A DNA stretch of 64,000 nt from Clarkia xantiana subsp. parviflora (lineage: Eukaryota > Streptophyta > Magnoliopsida > Myrtales > Onagraceae), in contig JAPTYO010000007.1 of the NCBI GenBank assembly GCA_036873135.1, positions 9,096,763 through 9,160,762 on the forward strand. The letters are read 5' to 3'. Numbering within the stretch: the stretch's first letter is position 1; each line of letters opens with the position of its first letter. Below the pieces are notes generated by a model. The model was not told where the DNA came from. It ran no database searches and saw only the letters and a program-made list of their open reading frames with translations. Below are positions 11,657 through 24,313 of the stretch, piece after piece. The position numbers and the translations under genes are program-made.

Positions 11657-13076
11657 AACTGGTGCTTCCATGTTCATTACACACAACTTACTTCTATGGC
11701 TGATTTTGAATCCCCTTGGAACCACTTCCACCCGCCCCTCTGTTATTTTCGTTGCCCCATTGTTTATTTATCGGTGATATAATAGGTTTTTTGTTGTTGT
11801 ATTTTTTGGTGGTGTTCAGATTATTGTGGTGGAATGAATCTTTGAGTATAAGAGTAGGTTTAGATGATGATGCTTCATCTTTGTATTGAATCTCAACTTT
11901 CACCATGGTTTGAAATTGCAGTTGAAAGTCTGTATCCATTCAGTTAGTGCATGTTGTGGTGTCAGCTCTACTTGATTCTTTTCCTTTTAGGGGGCAAATA
12001 GTGAAATTCTTTAGGTTAGGCACTTTAAATGTGAAAAGTAGATGGAAAAAATGGGACACAATTGACAAATTTTCCACTATATATATATATATATATATAC
12101 AAAAGTTAATGCTTCCTTATACTTGGGACATTTTTAACCGTTTTCTTAGATTACCATTCGTTAAATGTGGAATTTACATTATTACAAACAACCCTAACAT
12201 GCATTACAACGGTAGTACAGTTTTATCTGGGAGCATATCATATTTATAAACTACCGGCGCATGTACTGACTCAATCAATGTAACACTACCAACAATCTAG
12301 TATAGTCGAGAGGCTAGCACCACCAACAACCTAATATCTCACTTTACTAGTATACTGAGAGCGTATTCTCTATATATGAGTGCATTTTATCGATTAGAGA
12401 GTGCTTCTTATCGATTATCGGCTCTCTCAAATTATTATTTTTCGACAAAATTTACAAGTATACAAAGTCAGAAGTTTTGTGACAAAATACCATCCATACA
12501 ATTTTAGTTTGTTCAAACTTAACTTTTTTTTTTCTTTACCGATTAAATATATTTAATCATATTAATTATATCCGATCACAATACAAATTTGGTTGGTAAT
12601 ATATTTACTAACTAAATTATATTTTTAAATTCTAAAATTTATCGGATTGATAAATTTTTATATGTTTAGTATTTACTTTTGTTATTACATTTATTTTTTC
12701 AAAAAAAATATGTAACAATTTATTTTTATAATTTATCAAATGACGATGCTAGACATGTGGAAAAAAAACTGTAAAAAATTCATAGAAAACACTTCTAGGT
12801 CCAATGACAATACATAACTATATAATCTTTCCATTTGTTCATTACGTTACTTCATAATTTTTTATGAATTTTTCACTAAAAACTTAACACTTTAAAGATT
12901 TACCGTTTATCAAATAATATATATTATTGTTTATATTTATGTTGTCACCGCTCAGGAAAAGCATCTAGTACGAATTAATTTAACTGCTATGAAAATGAAA
13001 CACCTGAGATGGGGAAGATCTTCTATCATTTATTATCTTATTATCTAAGTCCAGCGTTGCACTCTGTCTGTCTGTA
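11657..13076. other. ARG1 3' end and AT-rich spacer
   Basis: After the ARG1 stop come about 300 bp of T-rich sequence that fits a 3' UTR. The remainder is AT-rich with a short TA run at about 12079-12100 and the phrase ACCAACAACCTA (about 12325), which recurs at about 60946 and suggests a dispersed repeat. No gene is seen. Confidence 0.5.
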
Positions 13077-14881
13077 ATGGCAGCTCATCAGCCTCCACCG
13101 CCACTCCAGTTCCAGGTTCGCCGGCGGCAGCCTGAGCTGATCCGCCCTGCAAAACCCACTCCTTACGAGTTCCTGAAACTCTCCGACATCGACGATCAAG
13201 TAGGTCTCCGCACTCAGATCCCTCTCATCTTCTTCTTTCAGCACGATGATGGATCGTCAGAGAAGAAGAGAGATCCAGTGGAAGCGGTCAGAGAAGGAAT
13301 TTCCAAGACACTTGTCTACTACTACCCATTTGCAGGGCGGCTGAGGGAGCTGCCGGAGGAAAGGAGGAAGCTGGTCGTGGAGTGCTCCGGCGAAGGAGTT
13401 CTGTTCATAGAAGCGGATGCCGATGTCCGGCTGGACCAGTTCGGTGACGATGAGCTCCGGCCACCGTTCCCTTGCTTCAAGGAGCTGCTGTTTGATGTTC
13501 CTGGCTCTACAGCAATCCTTAACACTCCACTCTTGCTAATTCAGGTCACGGCAATTATAGCTTTATTTAAGATCCCCAATACTATAAAGTAACATACATG
13601 TTCATTATTATTATTATCAAATTTCTAATTCATACTAATAATCAAATAAACTGTTTACTAAAATTTATTATGGATATTTCGGTAGCTCGGCTATATCCTA
13701 TGCTTACAATTTGCTATTCCGTATTTCTTAAACTAAATCATTTGAGTGTACAAATATTAACTAACAAGTTGTCATTTTTTTAATTAAGTGCATCTATTTC
13801 ATTCAAATTAGTGTGAAATCTTAATAAAATTAGCAATTTTGAGTTAGCAAAATATTATAAATTTATGTAACAAAATTTCATAAACGTAGGCTCGTAATTT
13901 TCATAAACATAGGCTCGTAATTTTCATAATTAACCTTATTAATTATGCAATTAAATGATATCGTTTTGAGAAAATTCTCGATCTATACAGGTAACGCGGC
14001 TGAAGTGCGGTGGTTTCATCGTCGCGATACGGCTCAACCACACCATGAGTGACGGTGGCGGCATCGGCCTTTTCATGAAGGCAGCCGGAGAGATGGCAAG
14101 AGGCGCCGCCGCCCCCTCCATCCTGCCCGTTTGGGAGAGGCATCTCTTGAGTGCTAGGGTTCCGCCGCGCGTGACCTGCACCCACCGCGAGTACGACCAA
14201 TTAGTTGCAGAACCCAAAGCCGTCACCGGAGACATGATCCACCGCTCCTTCTTCTTCGGCCCCGCCCAGATCACCGCCATCCGTAACCACCTCCCCTCAT
14301 ACTCTACTTTCGAAGCACTCACCGCTTTCCTCTGGCGGTGCCGGACCTTGGCCCTCCGGCCTGACCCCGAGGAGGAGGTCCGCCTCCTCTGCATCGTCGA
14401 TTCTCGGACCAGATTACTCAACCCTCCCTTGCCGAAGGGCTACTACGGTAACACCATCGCCTACCCGGTGGCCATCACCACCGCGGCGGAGCTCTGCAAC
14501 AATCCTCCGGGGTTCGCGGCGGATCTGGTGAGGAAAGCCAAGGCATCGGTGATGGAGGAGTATATGCGCTCGGTGGCGGACCTCATGGTGCTAAGGTGGC
14601 GGCCGGCGTTCACGTTGGTACGGTCCTACTTGGTGTCCGACGCGACGCGTAGTGGGATGCGGGAGGTGGATTTCGGGTGGGGACGGGGCGTGTTTGCGGC
14701 TCCGGCCCTCGGCACGGTGGCGAGCTTCCAGATACCTTTCAAGAACCGGAAGGGGGAGGAGGGCATTCTAGTTCCGATGAATTTGCCGGCGGCTGCAATG
14801 GAGCGGTTTGTGCACGCGCTGAATAGTGTATTAGAGGGTCAAGAATTAGCACCTGCTCAAAAGCCACTTTCCTCACTTTGA
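13077..14881 (+). CDS. BAHD acyltransferase (alcohol acyltransferase-like)
   Basis: Two exons, 13077-13544 and 13991-14881, joined in phase 0 (CAG|GTCACG, ACAG|GTAACG), giving 452 residues, typical for BAHD enzymes, as is the single intron. The catalytic HXXXD reads HTMSD at about residues 170-174, followed by [10 protein letters not shown]. The structural DFGWG motif is at about residues 375-379. The N-terminus ([20 protein letters not shown]) resembles benzyl-alcohol benzoyltransferase / methanol anthraniloyltransferase relatives. The family transfers an acyl group from acyl-CoA to an alcohol or amine in the cytosol, making esters or amides of specialised metabolism. The substrate cannot be read from sequence. 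Exon 2 is much GC-richer than its surroundings, but the frame is clean and both motifs are intact, so it is probably functional. Confidence 0.93.
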
Positions 14882-15818
14882 AATTTTATAAATACGTGGG
14901 GACTACTAATCATGATTTTTTTTTTTTTATTTGATGGACGCAATTATTTTTACGCTAAAGTTGTTTTCGAATTTTGACAATATCAACCACTTGTAGTGGA
15001 GAATGGTGATGAACGCTTTTTATAATGTTTTGGTTTCAAAATTTTATGTTTGAAATTTTCCATGAGCATTACCTTACGATAATCTGTGTAAAAAATATGT
15101 CTCACATACTATTTAATGCATATAAGAATGCGAGTAGAACTAATCTTTACAGACCAATATCTTGACTATATTTAGTTGTTATCGGGTTACGTTGACGAGA
15201 CCACTACATATGTTTGATGTTGATTATATCTGATCGGGAAAACTATAAACTGTAAACTATGAATAAGATAGTTTGAACAATACGTAGTGTAAATATTAGT
15301 TAATATTAACTCATTTCTTTTATTAAAAAAAAAAATTATAACTTAACATGAATTGGTCCGAACAAAGTTAAGTACTAAATAATGTCATTGCAAGTTTAAC
15401 ATATAGAGGCAGAGATATAACCGCAGAAATTACCGAGCCTAGTAATGTGGACTTATAACCTAAATGATAATTATTTCTTACAAAAATTGGACTATCTAGC
15501 TCTCATATTTTACATAATAATTTACAATATTTATGTTAGGCCTAATTTATGTAAAATGTAAATTAAGAAAAACTTATTATAGAGAATAGGGTAGCTTTTA
15601 TTCTCCATTTAAGTATTGTTGTATATCGACTTTTGTTATTGTGGTGATTTAAGTATTGTATATCTAAACATTATTTGTTATTATTTACTGGATTTTCTAA
15701 CATGCTTTACAAGCACATTGTGAATGATTTAGTTGTAAACATGGTGTTTGTGCTATTTTTAGTATTATAAAAGACTTAACTGTAACATAATTAAAATTTT
15801 AAAAATATGATTTTTTTT
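14882..15818. other. Spacer after the BAHD gene
   Basis: AT-rich DNA with no coding frame. The first ~200 bp probably hold the 3' UTR. Nothing else was recognised. Confidence 0.45.
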
Positions 15819-16376
15819 GGGTTAAATGATATTTTGGTGCCGTATATTTGACTAAAGTTGGTTTTTGAAGTCATATTCTTTTTTTTTAGACTTTGGGTGA
15901 ATATGTTAATTGACCGTTAAGTGAGTCCTAGCCCACCGGTGACCACAATCGAGGGCCTAGATTGGAGTCACATATCTCCAATTTGGAGCTCTGTGGCTCC
16001 GATCTGAAGCTTGGCGACTCTTATTTGAGCCATCGGTGGCCCAATCGGGACCAGACGACTCCAATTGAGCAGTTTGGCCCTGATTGGTGGTCACATGTGG
16101 GCTTGGATGTAGGTCGGTGGCCTTGTGCGGTGGCTGACGGTCTTGTGTAGTGGCCAAAAGACTTTGGGTGGTGGCCGGAAGAAGATTGATTGGTCGGATA
16201 AAATATATAGGACTAAATTAAACAACAAACGAAACTTAGAAAAAAATCACGTGATTTGCATATAAGTACTTAACGGTCAACTAATGCAAATGTATAACAC
16301 CGAAAGTCTAAAAAAAATATATGACACCTAAAACCAACTTTACTCGAACATATGATACAAAAAAATCATTTGCTCC
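15819..16376. mobile_element. Non-autonomous Mutator-like element (GGGTTAA family)
   Basis: The left end GGGTTAAATGATATTTTGG pairs with a diverged right end around 16365-16376. Inner parts of the inverted arms match well: AAAGTTGGTTTT, a TTTTTTTTAGACTTT block and TTGACCGTTAAG. The core (about 15940-16190) has GGAGCTCTGTGGCTCCGAT-like words that also occur in the 38429-39474 element. A CACGTG lies at 16248-16253 beside TTAACGGTCAACTAA, the subterminal signature shared with other elements here. No clean target duplication; an old copy. Confidence 0.6.
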
Positions 16377-17510
16377 TAGTACATAACTACATACCGTGAG
16401 AAATAAATATTTATATTCGGTATAAAAAGGAATCAAATTTGCTAAAATATTAGTTCAAGTCGAAAAGTAGGAGGACTAGTATTTGAATTATAACTAAATT
16501 CAATTTCAATAGTGTATTTTTTTGTTGCCAACCAATATCAATAGTTTGAAATTTGAATTTATAAAATGAATCAATGAATGAATGAATTATTTAAAGACGG
16601 AAGAAAAGCAAATACGAGTATACGACGTAGCTTGTTAGACCGGCTCATCTAATCTCTCTGCCATTTGGCATGTTGCATCACCACCAAATTACGCGCTCAA
16701 CTAGACTACACTATTAAATATTAATGCGTCTTTTTCTTTTCCCTTTTCTTTTTCTCCCCTTTTTCTTTTTGGCTGCATTGTATTTGTATAGCATAGCTAG
16801 TTAGCTACTACCTTTGCCTCTGCTTCTTCTCCGAACCACCATCCCCGAGTAGTTCTGGTTGTTATCACCATATCCACCTTTGACTCCATCCTCTTCACCC
16901 AGTCCAAAGTCGGCACGCTTCTTCTTCTCCTCTGGGCTAAGCATCCTTCAACACGCATTTCCTTATTTTATATTAGGTCAGTTTAGTCTGCTATTTCAGT
17001 TTTTCCTATGTATCTGTAGTTTGAATAACTCTGCGCGCCATTCAGATCCGTTGCTTCCACTTTACACTGTCTCGTTTATCCCAAAATCCAATCAATCTTG
17101 GTAGAGCTGAATGTTGCTTACTTGCTTGTTATTGAAACTAAATGGTTATTGCTTGTTTGAAGATTGAATTAGGCTTCTGATTCCAATGCTACATTCCGGT
17201 ACTTCATTTGATATCTTAGATGAAATTCATACGTGAAGTGAATTTCTTTAGAGTAAAGTTCCTAATTTCGTCCATGAAATCCTGATTTTTGGCTGGTGTA
17301 TTCGATTCCTTCTACATCACTTCTAGCGTAGATTCTTTGCTTTAGGCTAATACACCAGTTCAATTGACACCAATTAGGGCTTGTTCTGATGAAAAAAATG
17401 AAGTTTATTTTGTCCTATCAATTCGTTTTTGTATTTTTGAATACCGATTCCTGATCTTAGCTTTTGCATTCATTTTAATAATGATTTCCTTGGGTCTTTC
17501 TGCAGTGAAG

Positions 17511-19559
17511 ATGCCAGAAATACAGCTTGGCTGTCACACCGTTCAATCCCATGGACTTAAAGTCTTAAGGATACATATGCATGATTGGTTAATTCTTTTG
17601 CTTCTGGTGGTGATTGAGATTGTCTTGAACGTGATTGAACCGTTCCATCGTTTTGTTGGAGAAGAGGAGATGACAGACTTAATGTTCCCCTTTCAAGAAA
17701 ACACCGTTCCTGTCTGGGCTGTCCCAGTATGTTCAACTCACTAAGCACACTTTTTGAACATGCTAAAACTTGGTTGTGCAATTCTATCAAAATTTTAATT
17801 GAGTATATTGTTTATACTTCTAACAGATTATCGCTATTTTGATACCATTCGCCGTAATCCTGACCTACTACTTCATAAGGAGAGATGTTTATGATCTGCA
17901 CCATGCTTTGCTGGGTTGGTAGCTTCTTGCCTTTTATGCACTTGTTCAGTTCCTTGCTTGGTTGAATGCTTTTTGGACTTTACATATCAAATATTCTATC
18001 TAGGCCTCCTATTCGCCGTGCTTATCACTGGAGTATTCACTGATGCAATCAAAGACGGTGTTGGCCGTCCTCGCCCAAACTTTTTCTGGCGTTGTTTTCC
18101 CGATGGAAAAGCGGTAACCTTTTTTATTCACAGTACTTTCACAATCAATTCTATGGATCTGGGAATGAGAAAACAACATGTGATGCCATTTGCGTTTTGC
18201 AGGTCTACCAAAATATCACTGGATACCTAACTAGCTCTGGGTACCAAACTATCAGTGGGGATGTCTTATGTACCGGCGACAAGGCTATAATTAAAGAAGG
18301 ATACAAAAGTTTCCCGAGCGGCCACACTTCTTGTAAGTAAATTTATTTAGCTTATCAATGCATCCTGGAATCAACCAGGATTACTTAAGATTTGGACATT
18401 ATAGTGGATGTGGAACAAAAGAAGACGAGTATATTAGCTTAGAAATGGAAATATAAACAAAATAAATGTTGTTACATGGACTAGGAAAAAGGACGTTTAT
18501 GCCCTAATCCGCAGAATTGAGTTTCGATGGAGATTGCTTTTCTTATACATGTTCACGGACTGCTCAAAGTCCTCTATACCTTGAATATTTGCTGTTTTTT
18601 TTGGAGGACTGTATTCTCATTATCACTCATTTGATGGCGAGTTCGAGCATCTCATTTGATTTGAAACAAGTAACAACCACCCAAAGCTGAGGGCATAGAT
18701 TAATTGAATTGAGCCACTTTAGGAATCCAACCCCAAAAGCAATGAGTTTTCTAATTTACTTTATAGGATTAGAGAATGGATATAAGAATTAGGATGAGAA
18801 CACTCTACTCTTTGAAAAGAAAATGTCTTAAGAGAGATGTTTCTTTGCTTGTTTTGCAAACTACATACAGGGTGCTTTGCTGGGCTTACTTTCCTAGCAT
18901 GGTACATAGCTGGGAAAGTCAGGGCTTTCAACCGCAGAGGTCATGTGGCGAAGCTCTGTGTCATTTTTCTGCCAATACTTGCAGCAGCTCTTGTAGGAGT
19001 TTCTCGGGTCGATGACTATTGGCATCACTGGCAAGATGTATTTGCTGGGGCCATACTAGGTATGCTTTCACAGTTTCACTCATTTATCCATGGCAAGAAC
19101 TGTCATAATTTAAACTATTTCATGTTAATATGTAGTATAAGAGTGTGCTGAATGCCCTTCACCCACAAGTTCGGACTTATGAGACAGTTGGTTAAGGCCC
19201 ACGTCTTATTATTAACATTTTCCGTGATTCTTGTCCCTTTTTACAGGAATCGTTGTTGCCTCCTTCTGTTACTTGCAGTTCTTTCCGGCTCCATATGAAG
19301 AAGACGGTACTATACTATTTGTTGAGTCTAGTGTTTTAAGAACATGAACTGCTTTGGTTGCTTGGCTTACAAGCTTTTTCGTTATGCAGGTTGGGGCCCA
19401 CACGCGTACTTTCAGATGTTAGTCGATTCCAGGAACATTAACACGACGAACCATGTTTCGGTTCATGGAACTGAGCTCCAGACCGTGTATGTGGATACTC
19501 AAGACAGGTTGGAAACATCTAGAAGCGATGTTCCCATCTGGGACCATGGGAGATCCTGA
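17511..19559 (+). CDS. LPP2: Lipid phosphate phosphatase, LPP2 type (PAP2 family)
   Basis: Seven coding exons: 17511-17726, 17827-17914, 18004-18113, 18203-18332, 18871-19059, 19247-19306, 19390-19559. All are in frame; 963 nt, 320 residues. The ATG directly follows an acceptor (TTTCTGCAG|TGAAG), so the leader carries an intron; the open frame further 5' is intronic. The three PAP2 phosphatase motifs are present: KDGVGRPRP (K-x6-RP), FPSGHTSW (PSGH) and [12 protein letters not shown] (SR-x5-H-x3-D), with six hydrophobic segments. The family dephosphorylates phosphatidic acid and related lipid phosphates to diacylglycerol; Arabidopsis LPP2 acts in endomembranes, linked with abscisic acid responses. 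The start [15 protein letters not shown] and the tail [16 protein letters not shown] fit the LPP2 group. Upstream (about 16730-16870) is a pyrimidine-rich leader-like stretch. Confidence 0.95.
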
Positions 19560-20698
19560 AGAGATGTGACTGGCTTACTTTGTAGAAGTTGTTACAAATG
19601 CTGACATATTTGTTGTACAGTTTTGAAGTCTCTTTTCTTGGACATACCGTTCTCAGCTGTCTAATCTATCTTCATTTTGGCAGAAACATCTCCGTTGATT
19701 TAACCTACTTCGGAAAAAGTTCTTTTGGTTTTTTTGTTGTTGAAAAGTAGCCTATGAATTATTTTAAAAATTGATTAATTTCTTGGGTTAATTCCCAAAA
19801 TGATAATTCACGTTCAAATTTCGTTTGTCAATAAACTACTAACGGTGCAAATAATATTATATTTAAATTAAACGGAATTTGCCACGTAATCGACACATCA
19901 TTAATGAAAATTTTCAAAGTAGACCAAAATGACCGAGGTTGCCCTTACAGATTTTTTTTGGTATACTTTTCTGCTATGATGGGTTTTTTTTGTTTTTTAA
20001 TGTCATACGGTAAAAGGGAAGGGAGTATGTGCTAGTTATAAATATTTTCTCATATCCAAGCTCAAATTTATGATGAATTTTTATAATTTTGATTGATTAT
20101 ATAAATGCTTGCGAGTTATATGAATGATGTCAGTTCTTTTATTTTATGTCTTTTTCCAAATTTTCTTTAATCAAATGAAACGTGTGTGATTAATTTTATT
20201 CATATAAATATTTTACATAGTAGAAAAGTAGAAATTTGTTAAGCAAAACGTCAACTTGCAAATAGTGAAAAGAATAATAGCAAATTGGTATTAATTAAGG
20301 AGAGAGGTTATGATTCCCAAGATTCGATTCCATATAATTACTACAGGTGTAAAGAAGGGAAGAACAAGCTCCCTCCCTCACATCATCATCAGTGAAGCTG
20401 AGCGAGCGGGTCATCAGTAGAGTAGAGACTCCGTCATCTTATTAAATCTGCAAATCAAAACACAGTATTCAATTCACATTGGATCCATCTCTCTCAGTTG
20501 ACAATTCAGCCGCGATTCTGTTACACCCGCCAACATTCTGCATTTCTAAATATACACGTCGCCCTCGTTTTTAATCTCCAGCGGCTGCGCTTCCCATTTC
20601 CTGGAAGCATCTTCTTGTATGATTACGGATCCTTCTGCAGAGAAACATCCATCCATCCGTCCGTCTAGTCTTCTTGATTCTCCTTCTCTCCGGTCGCC
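19560..20698. other. LPP2 3' end and permease promoter region
   Basis: AT-rich up to about 20330. It then becomes CT-rich (about 20360-20698), consistent with the leader of the permease gene. No other gene is seen. The minus-strand frame at 20546-20752 is a shadow of leader and exon 1. Confidence 0.45.
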
Positions 20699-23600
20699 AT
20701 GGGTTGGGATCTCGAAGAAACGAGCGCTGCCGTCGCGGCGGATTCCGGCCACACCCGACTCAACGAGCTCGGCTACAAGCAGGAGCTGAAGCGCGACCTC
20801 TCGTAATAATCTCTCACTATTTTAATCGGATTTCCCATTTTGCTGGAATTCAATAACTACTGTTGTCGTGCAGGGTGATATCCAACTTCGCCTTCTCGTT
20901 CTCGATAATATCGGTGCTGACTGGAATCACGACGCTGTTCAACACCGGATTGACGTATGGAGGGATGGTGTCGATGGTGTACGGATGGTTCGTCGCCGGC
21001 GTTTTCACGATGTTTGTGGGGACGTCAATGGCGGAGATCTGCTCCTCGTACCCAACTTCCGGGGGCCTGTACTACTGGAGTGCCAAACTTGCTGGGCCAA
21101 ATTGGGCACCGTTTGCGTCATGGTTGACTGGCTGGTACAAACAATATGACTCTGAATTGATCACTGTTCTTCAATTTCTTGCTGAGTAAATTTAATTTTT
21201 CTCAATCTTGTTGCCATGGTGGTAGATTAGAAAGTTGGAAACAAAGTATTAGTTTACCTTAAATCATGATCCATCATTCTGAATTGATTGAAAGAATGAT
21301 ATTTCAATGATGGCTTGACTAATGATCCAAACTTCTTCTCAGTTTCTAATTTTAGGCTAGTAACTGGACATTATTAATCTGATCTCACTTGAGTAACTAA
21401 CAATAACCTCTAAAAAAATCTTCTGACCTGCCATATTGTTTACAATTCTTGCAGGTTCAATATTGTTGGTCAGGTAACAACACCAGATTCATTTCGAATT
21501 CCATGAAATAAAAAATTACTACTTAATGTGTAAAAACTAGAAACTAAACACTTTTTTTTTCTTCTGAAGTGGGCAGTTACCACAAGTATAGACTTCTCTC
21601 TCGCTCAGCTCATTCAAGTGATCATCCTCCTCAGCACGGGTGGTAAAAATGGCGGTGGCTATGAAGCTTCAAAGTACATCCTTATGTGCTTCCATGGAGG
21701 AATCTTGCTCCTCCATGCATTCATAAACAGCCTTCCAATTTCGGTGCTATCTTTCTTCGGTCAGTTGGCTGCAGCTTGGAATCTCTTAGGTAAGAACTTT
21801 AGCCCTTCTCACATACATTCCTTACTAATACTTGATCCATTTTACTTTCATGTTTCTGAATTTGTTAAAATATGGATATTTCTGTTTTTAGTAGAATCCA
21901 TCAAATTTAACAGAGTATGGTGTTTGCAGACTTGCATAAATTCTCTTTGTTGTAAAAAAAGTGAACTATGTTCTTTTTACAATTTGGTAAGAACTTTAGC
22001 CCTTCTTTTTGCAATTTGGTAATCAACCATATTCTCAGTAATCCTTGTTGCATTTTACCCCACCCAGGTGTTGTAGTTCTCATGATCCTAATTCCCACTG
22101 TTGCAAAAGAAAGAGCTAGTCCAGAATTTGTCTTCACTTACTTCAACACCGATAACGGTGAGGGAATCGACAACAAACTCTACATTTTTGTGTTGGGGCT
22201 TCTGATGAGTCAATACACACTCACTGGGTACGATGCTTCAGCACATATGGTACGAATCTGAATAGAGTGATGTATTTTTAGACAACAATTCAGAAATCAA
22301 ATTTGCAAATTTGAACACACAGTGATGTATTTTTAGACGGAGGAAACACGGGATGCAGATATTAATGGTCCCAAGGGGATTATAAGCTCGATCCTGATAT
22401 CGATCATATTCGGGTGGGGCTACCTTGTTGGGATCTCGTTTGCAGTGACCAGTATACCAAATCTGTTGAGCGAAGACAACAATTCTGGAGGGTACGCAAT
22501 TGCTGAAGTGTTCTACGTCGCGTTCAAGAACAGATATGGCAGTGGAGTTGGCGGAATTATTTGTTTGGTGATTGTTGCTGTTGCCATATTCTTCTGTGGC
22601 ATGAGCTCCATTACAAGCAATTCCAGGTAAGAAATGAAATCTTCCTTTGTTTAATTCCAAGTTGGGTAATTCCATGTTTAAAAATTGGGTTAAGAACAAA
22701 ACAATACAAACTACAATTGTTGTCCCAGATTTAAAATGTTGATATTCGGTGTCTCAACCATTAGATTGGTTGATTTCTATTTTTTTTTCTTAAAATTGAT
22801 GGAAAAAACATATTTTTTTAATATCAAATAAGCATAAGTCATGAACAACATACCCGATATTTCAAAAAAGTGGAAAATTAGATATTTTTATTGCTTAAAA
22901 CACTAATTTTAATACAAAAATCAGTTGAAAAAGTGAAAACCAACCAATCTCTGATAGTTAAGACATATAGTTAAGACTGTTTTTAAGTTCTTAACCCTTA
23001 ATTTCATTTAAAAAAAAAAAAAAAAAACTTTTTTGCTAGGATGGCATATGCATTTTCAAGAGATGGAGCAATGCCATTATCATCCCTATGGCACCAAGTA
23101 AACCACCAAGACGTCCCAATTTACTCAGTATGGCTCTCTGCTGCTATAGCCTTCTGCATGGCACTCACTGTAAGTAGTACACTACTCTCCCATCATGATC
23201 AATCTCCCCCTCTTCCCGAATAACCAGGCACGAAACCAATAACGAACGAGGACATAATTGCCTTGCAGTGCAAGAAATATATTTGTTTTCAAATTTTTTG
23301 CCATTTCATGTTTTGCATTTACGCGGGTTTAGGGTTTTTGGCGGATGACCATTCCAAAAATCTTTCATTTTGCAGTCGTTGTGGAGTATCGTGGCATTTG
23401 AAGCAATGGTGTCGATAGCAACCATAGGGCTCTACATCGCCTATGCACTGCCCATTTTCTTCAGGGTGACGCTGGCTAGAGACTCATTTGTCCCTGGACC
23501 CTTCAATCTGGGTCGGTACGGGGTCCTGGTGGGCTGGATCGCGGTTCTGTGGGTTGTGACCATCTCGGTTCTGTTTTCATTGCCCGTGTCATACCCAATC

Positions 23601-23729
23601 ACCGCGGAGAATCTCAACTACACGCCCGTTGCAGTCGGTGGCTTGCTGGTCTTTACAGTGGCGGGTTGGGTGTTTAGTGCTAGGCATTGGTTTAAAGGTC
23701 CTGTCACCAACATTCATTCTTCAAACTAA
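20699..23729 (+). CDS. GABP: Amino-acid/GABA permease, GABP/BAT1 type (APC superfamily)
   Basis: Eight exons: 20699-20802, 20874-21134, 21455-21473, 21570-21789, 22068-22249, 22337-22626, 23040-23169, 23376-23729. All junctions are GT-AG and in frame; 1560 nt, 519 residues (Arabidopsis BAT1/GABP is about 516). Exon 3 is a 19-nt microexon encoding only FNIVGQ plus a shared Trp codon. Conserved segments include LGYKQELKRDLS, EICSSYPTSGGLYYW, LMSQYTLTGYDASAHM, CGMSSITSNSRMAYAFSRDG and LFSLPVSYPITAENLNYTPV; about twelve hydrophobic helices are visible. The Arabidopsis homologue is described both as a bidirectional amino-acid transporter and as the mitochondrial GABA permease feeding the GABA shunt. 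Location here is inferred. Two related MITEs sit in direct orientation, one in intron 6 and one just after the stop. Confidence 0.95.
22687..22997. mobile_element. GGGTTAA-type MITE in permease intron 6
   Basis: It starts GGGTTAAGAAC and ends GTTCTTAACCC, an 11-bp perfect terminal inverted repeat. Internal sequence (TGTTGATATTCGGTGTCTCAAC; CTTAAAACACTAATTTTAAT) matches the 23788-24168 element in the same order. It ends 42 bp before exon 7, next to a poly-A run. No clean target duplication. Confidence 0.72.
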
Positions 23730-23787
23730 AATTTCAGTGTGGTTATAGTTGATGTATGAATAGTTTGAGCTTGTATAAAATGGTTAA

Positions 23788-24168
23788 GGGTTAAAAACCT
23801 AAAAACAGTCTCAACTATCGTCCATGTTTCTAATCGATGTCTCATATTTAAAGTATTGATATTCGATGTCACAACTATCATATCAGTTGTTTTCCACTTT
23901 TTATCTTAAAATTGACGAAACAAAACCATGTCTTTTAAGCATCAAATATTCACAAACCATGAACAACAAATGCAGATACTATGTTAAAGTGAAAAATATG
24001 TTTTTATTACTTAAAACACCAATTTTAATCGCAAAATCGGTCGAAAAAAGATGAAAAATAACAAATCAGATAGTTGAGAGTAGAGACACTGAATATCAAC
24101 AGTTTAAATCCAGAACAGTTTAGCAGCATGATATATAATATTGAGACTGTTTTTTAAGCTCTTAACCC
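23788..24168. mobile_element. GGGTTAA-type MITE just downstream of the permease gene
   Basis: Begins GGGTTAAAAACC and ends GAGCTTAAAAAACA on the reverse strand, closing with CTTAACCC. It shares internal blocks (ATTGATATTCGATGTC, ACTTAAAACACCAATTTTAAT) with the copy in intron 6, in the same orientation. It starts 59 bp after the stop codon, so it may supply 3' UTR or poly-A sequence. Confidence 0.68.
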
Positions 24169-24313
24169 AAACAATGGTTGATTACCAAATTCCAATAACA
24201 TTTCCACATGGCCGTGAAATTGACTATTATGTCCAACTAAGACAAACCCACAAAGAAAACTCTGAACGTACGTGTTCAGCAAGCAAATGTTACTACTGTG
24301 TGTTACAACAGCT

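Noticed and set aside
13943..14421. Minus-strand frames of 85 and 156 codons
   Set aside because: They are antisense shadows of the GC-rich second exon of the BAHD gene.
17364..17744. Longer N-terminus for the LPP2 gene from an ATG at 17364
   Set aside because: The extra sequence is followed by a good acceptor (TTTCTGCAG) directly before MPEIQLG, so it is intronic.
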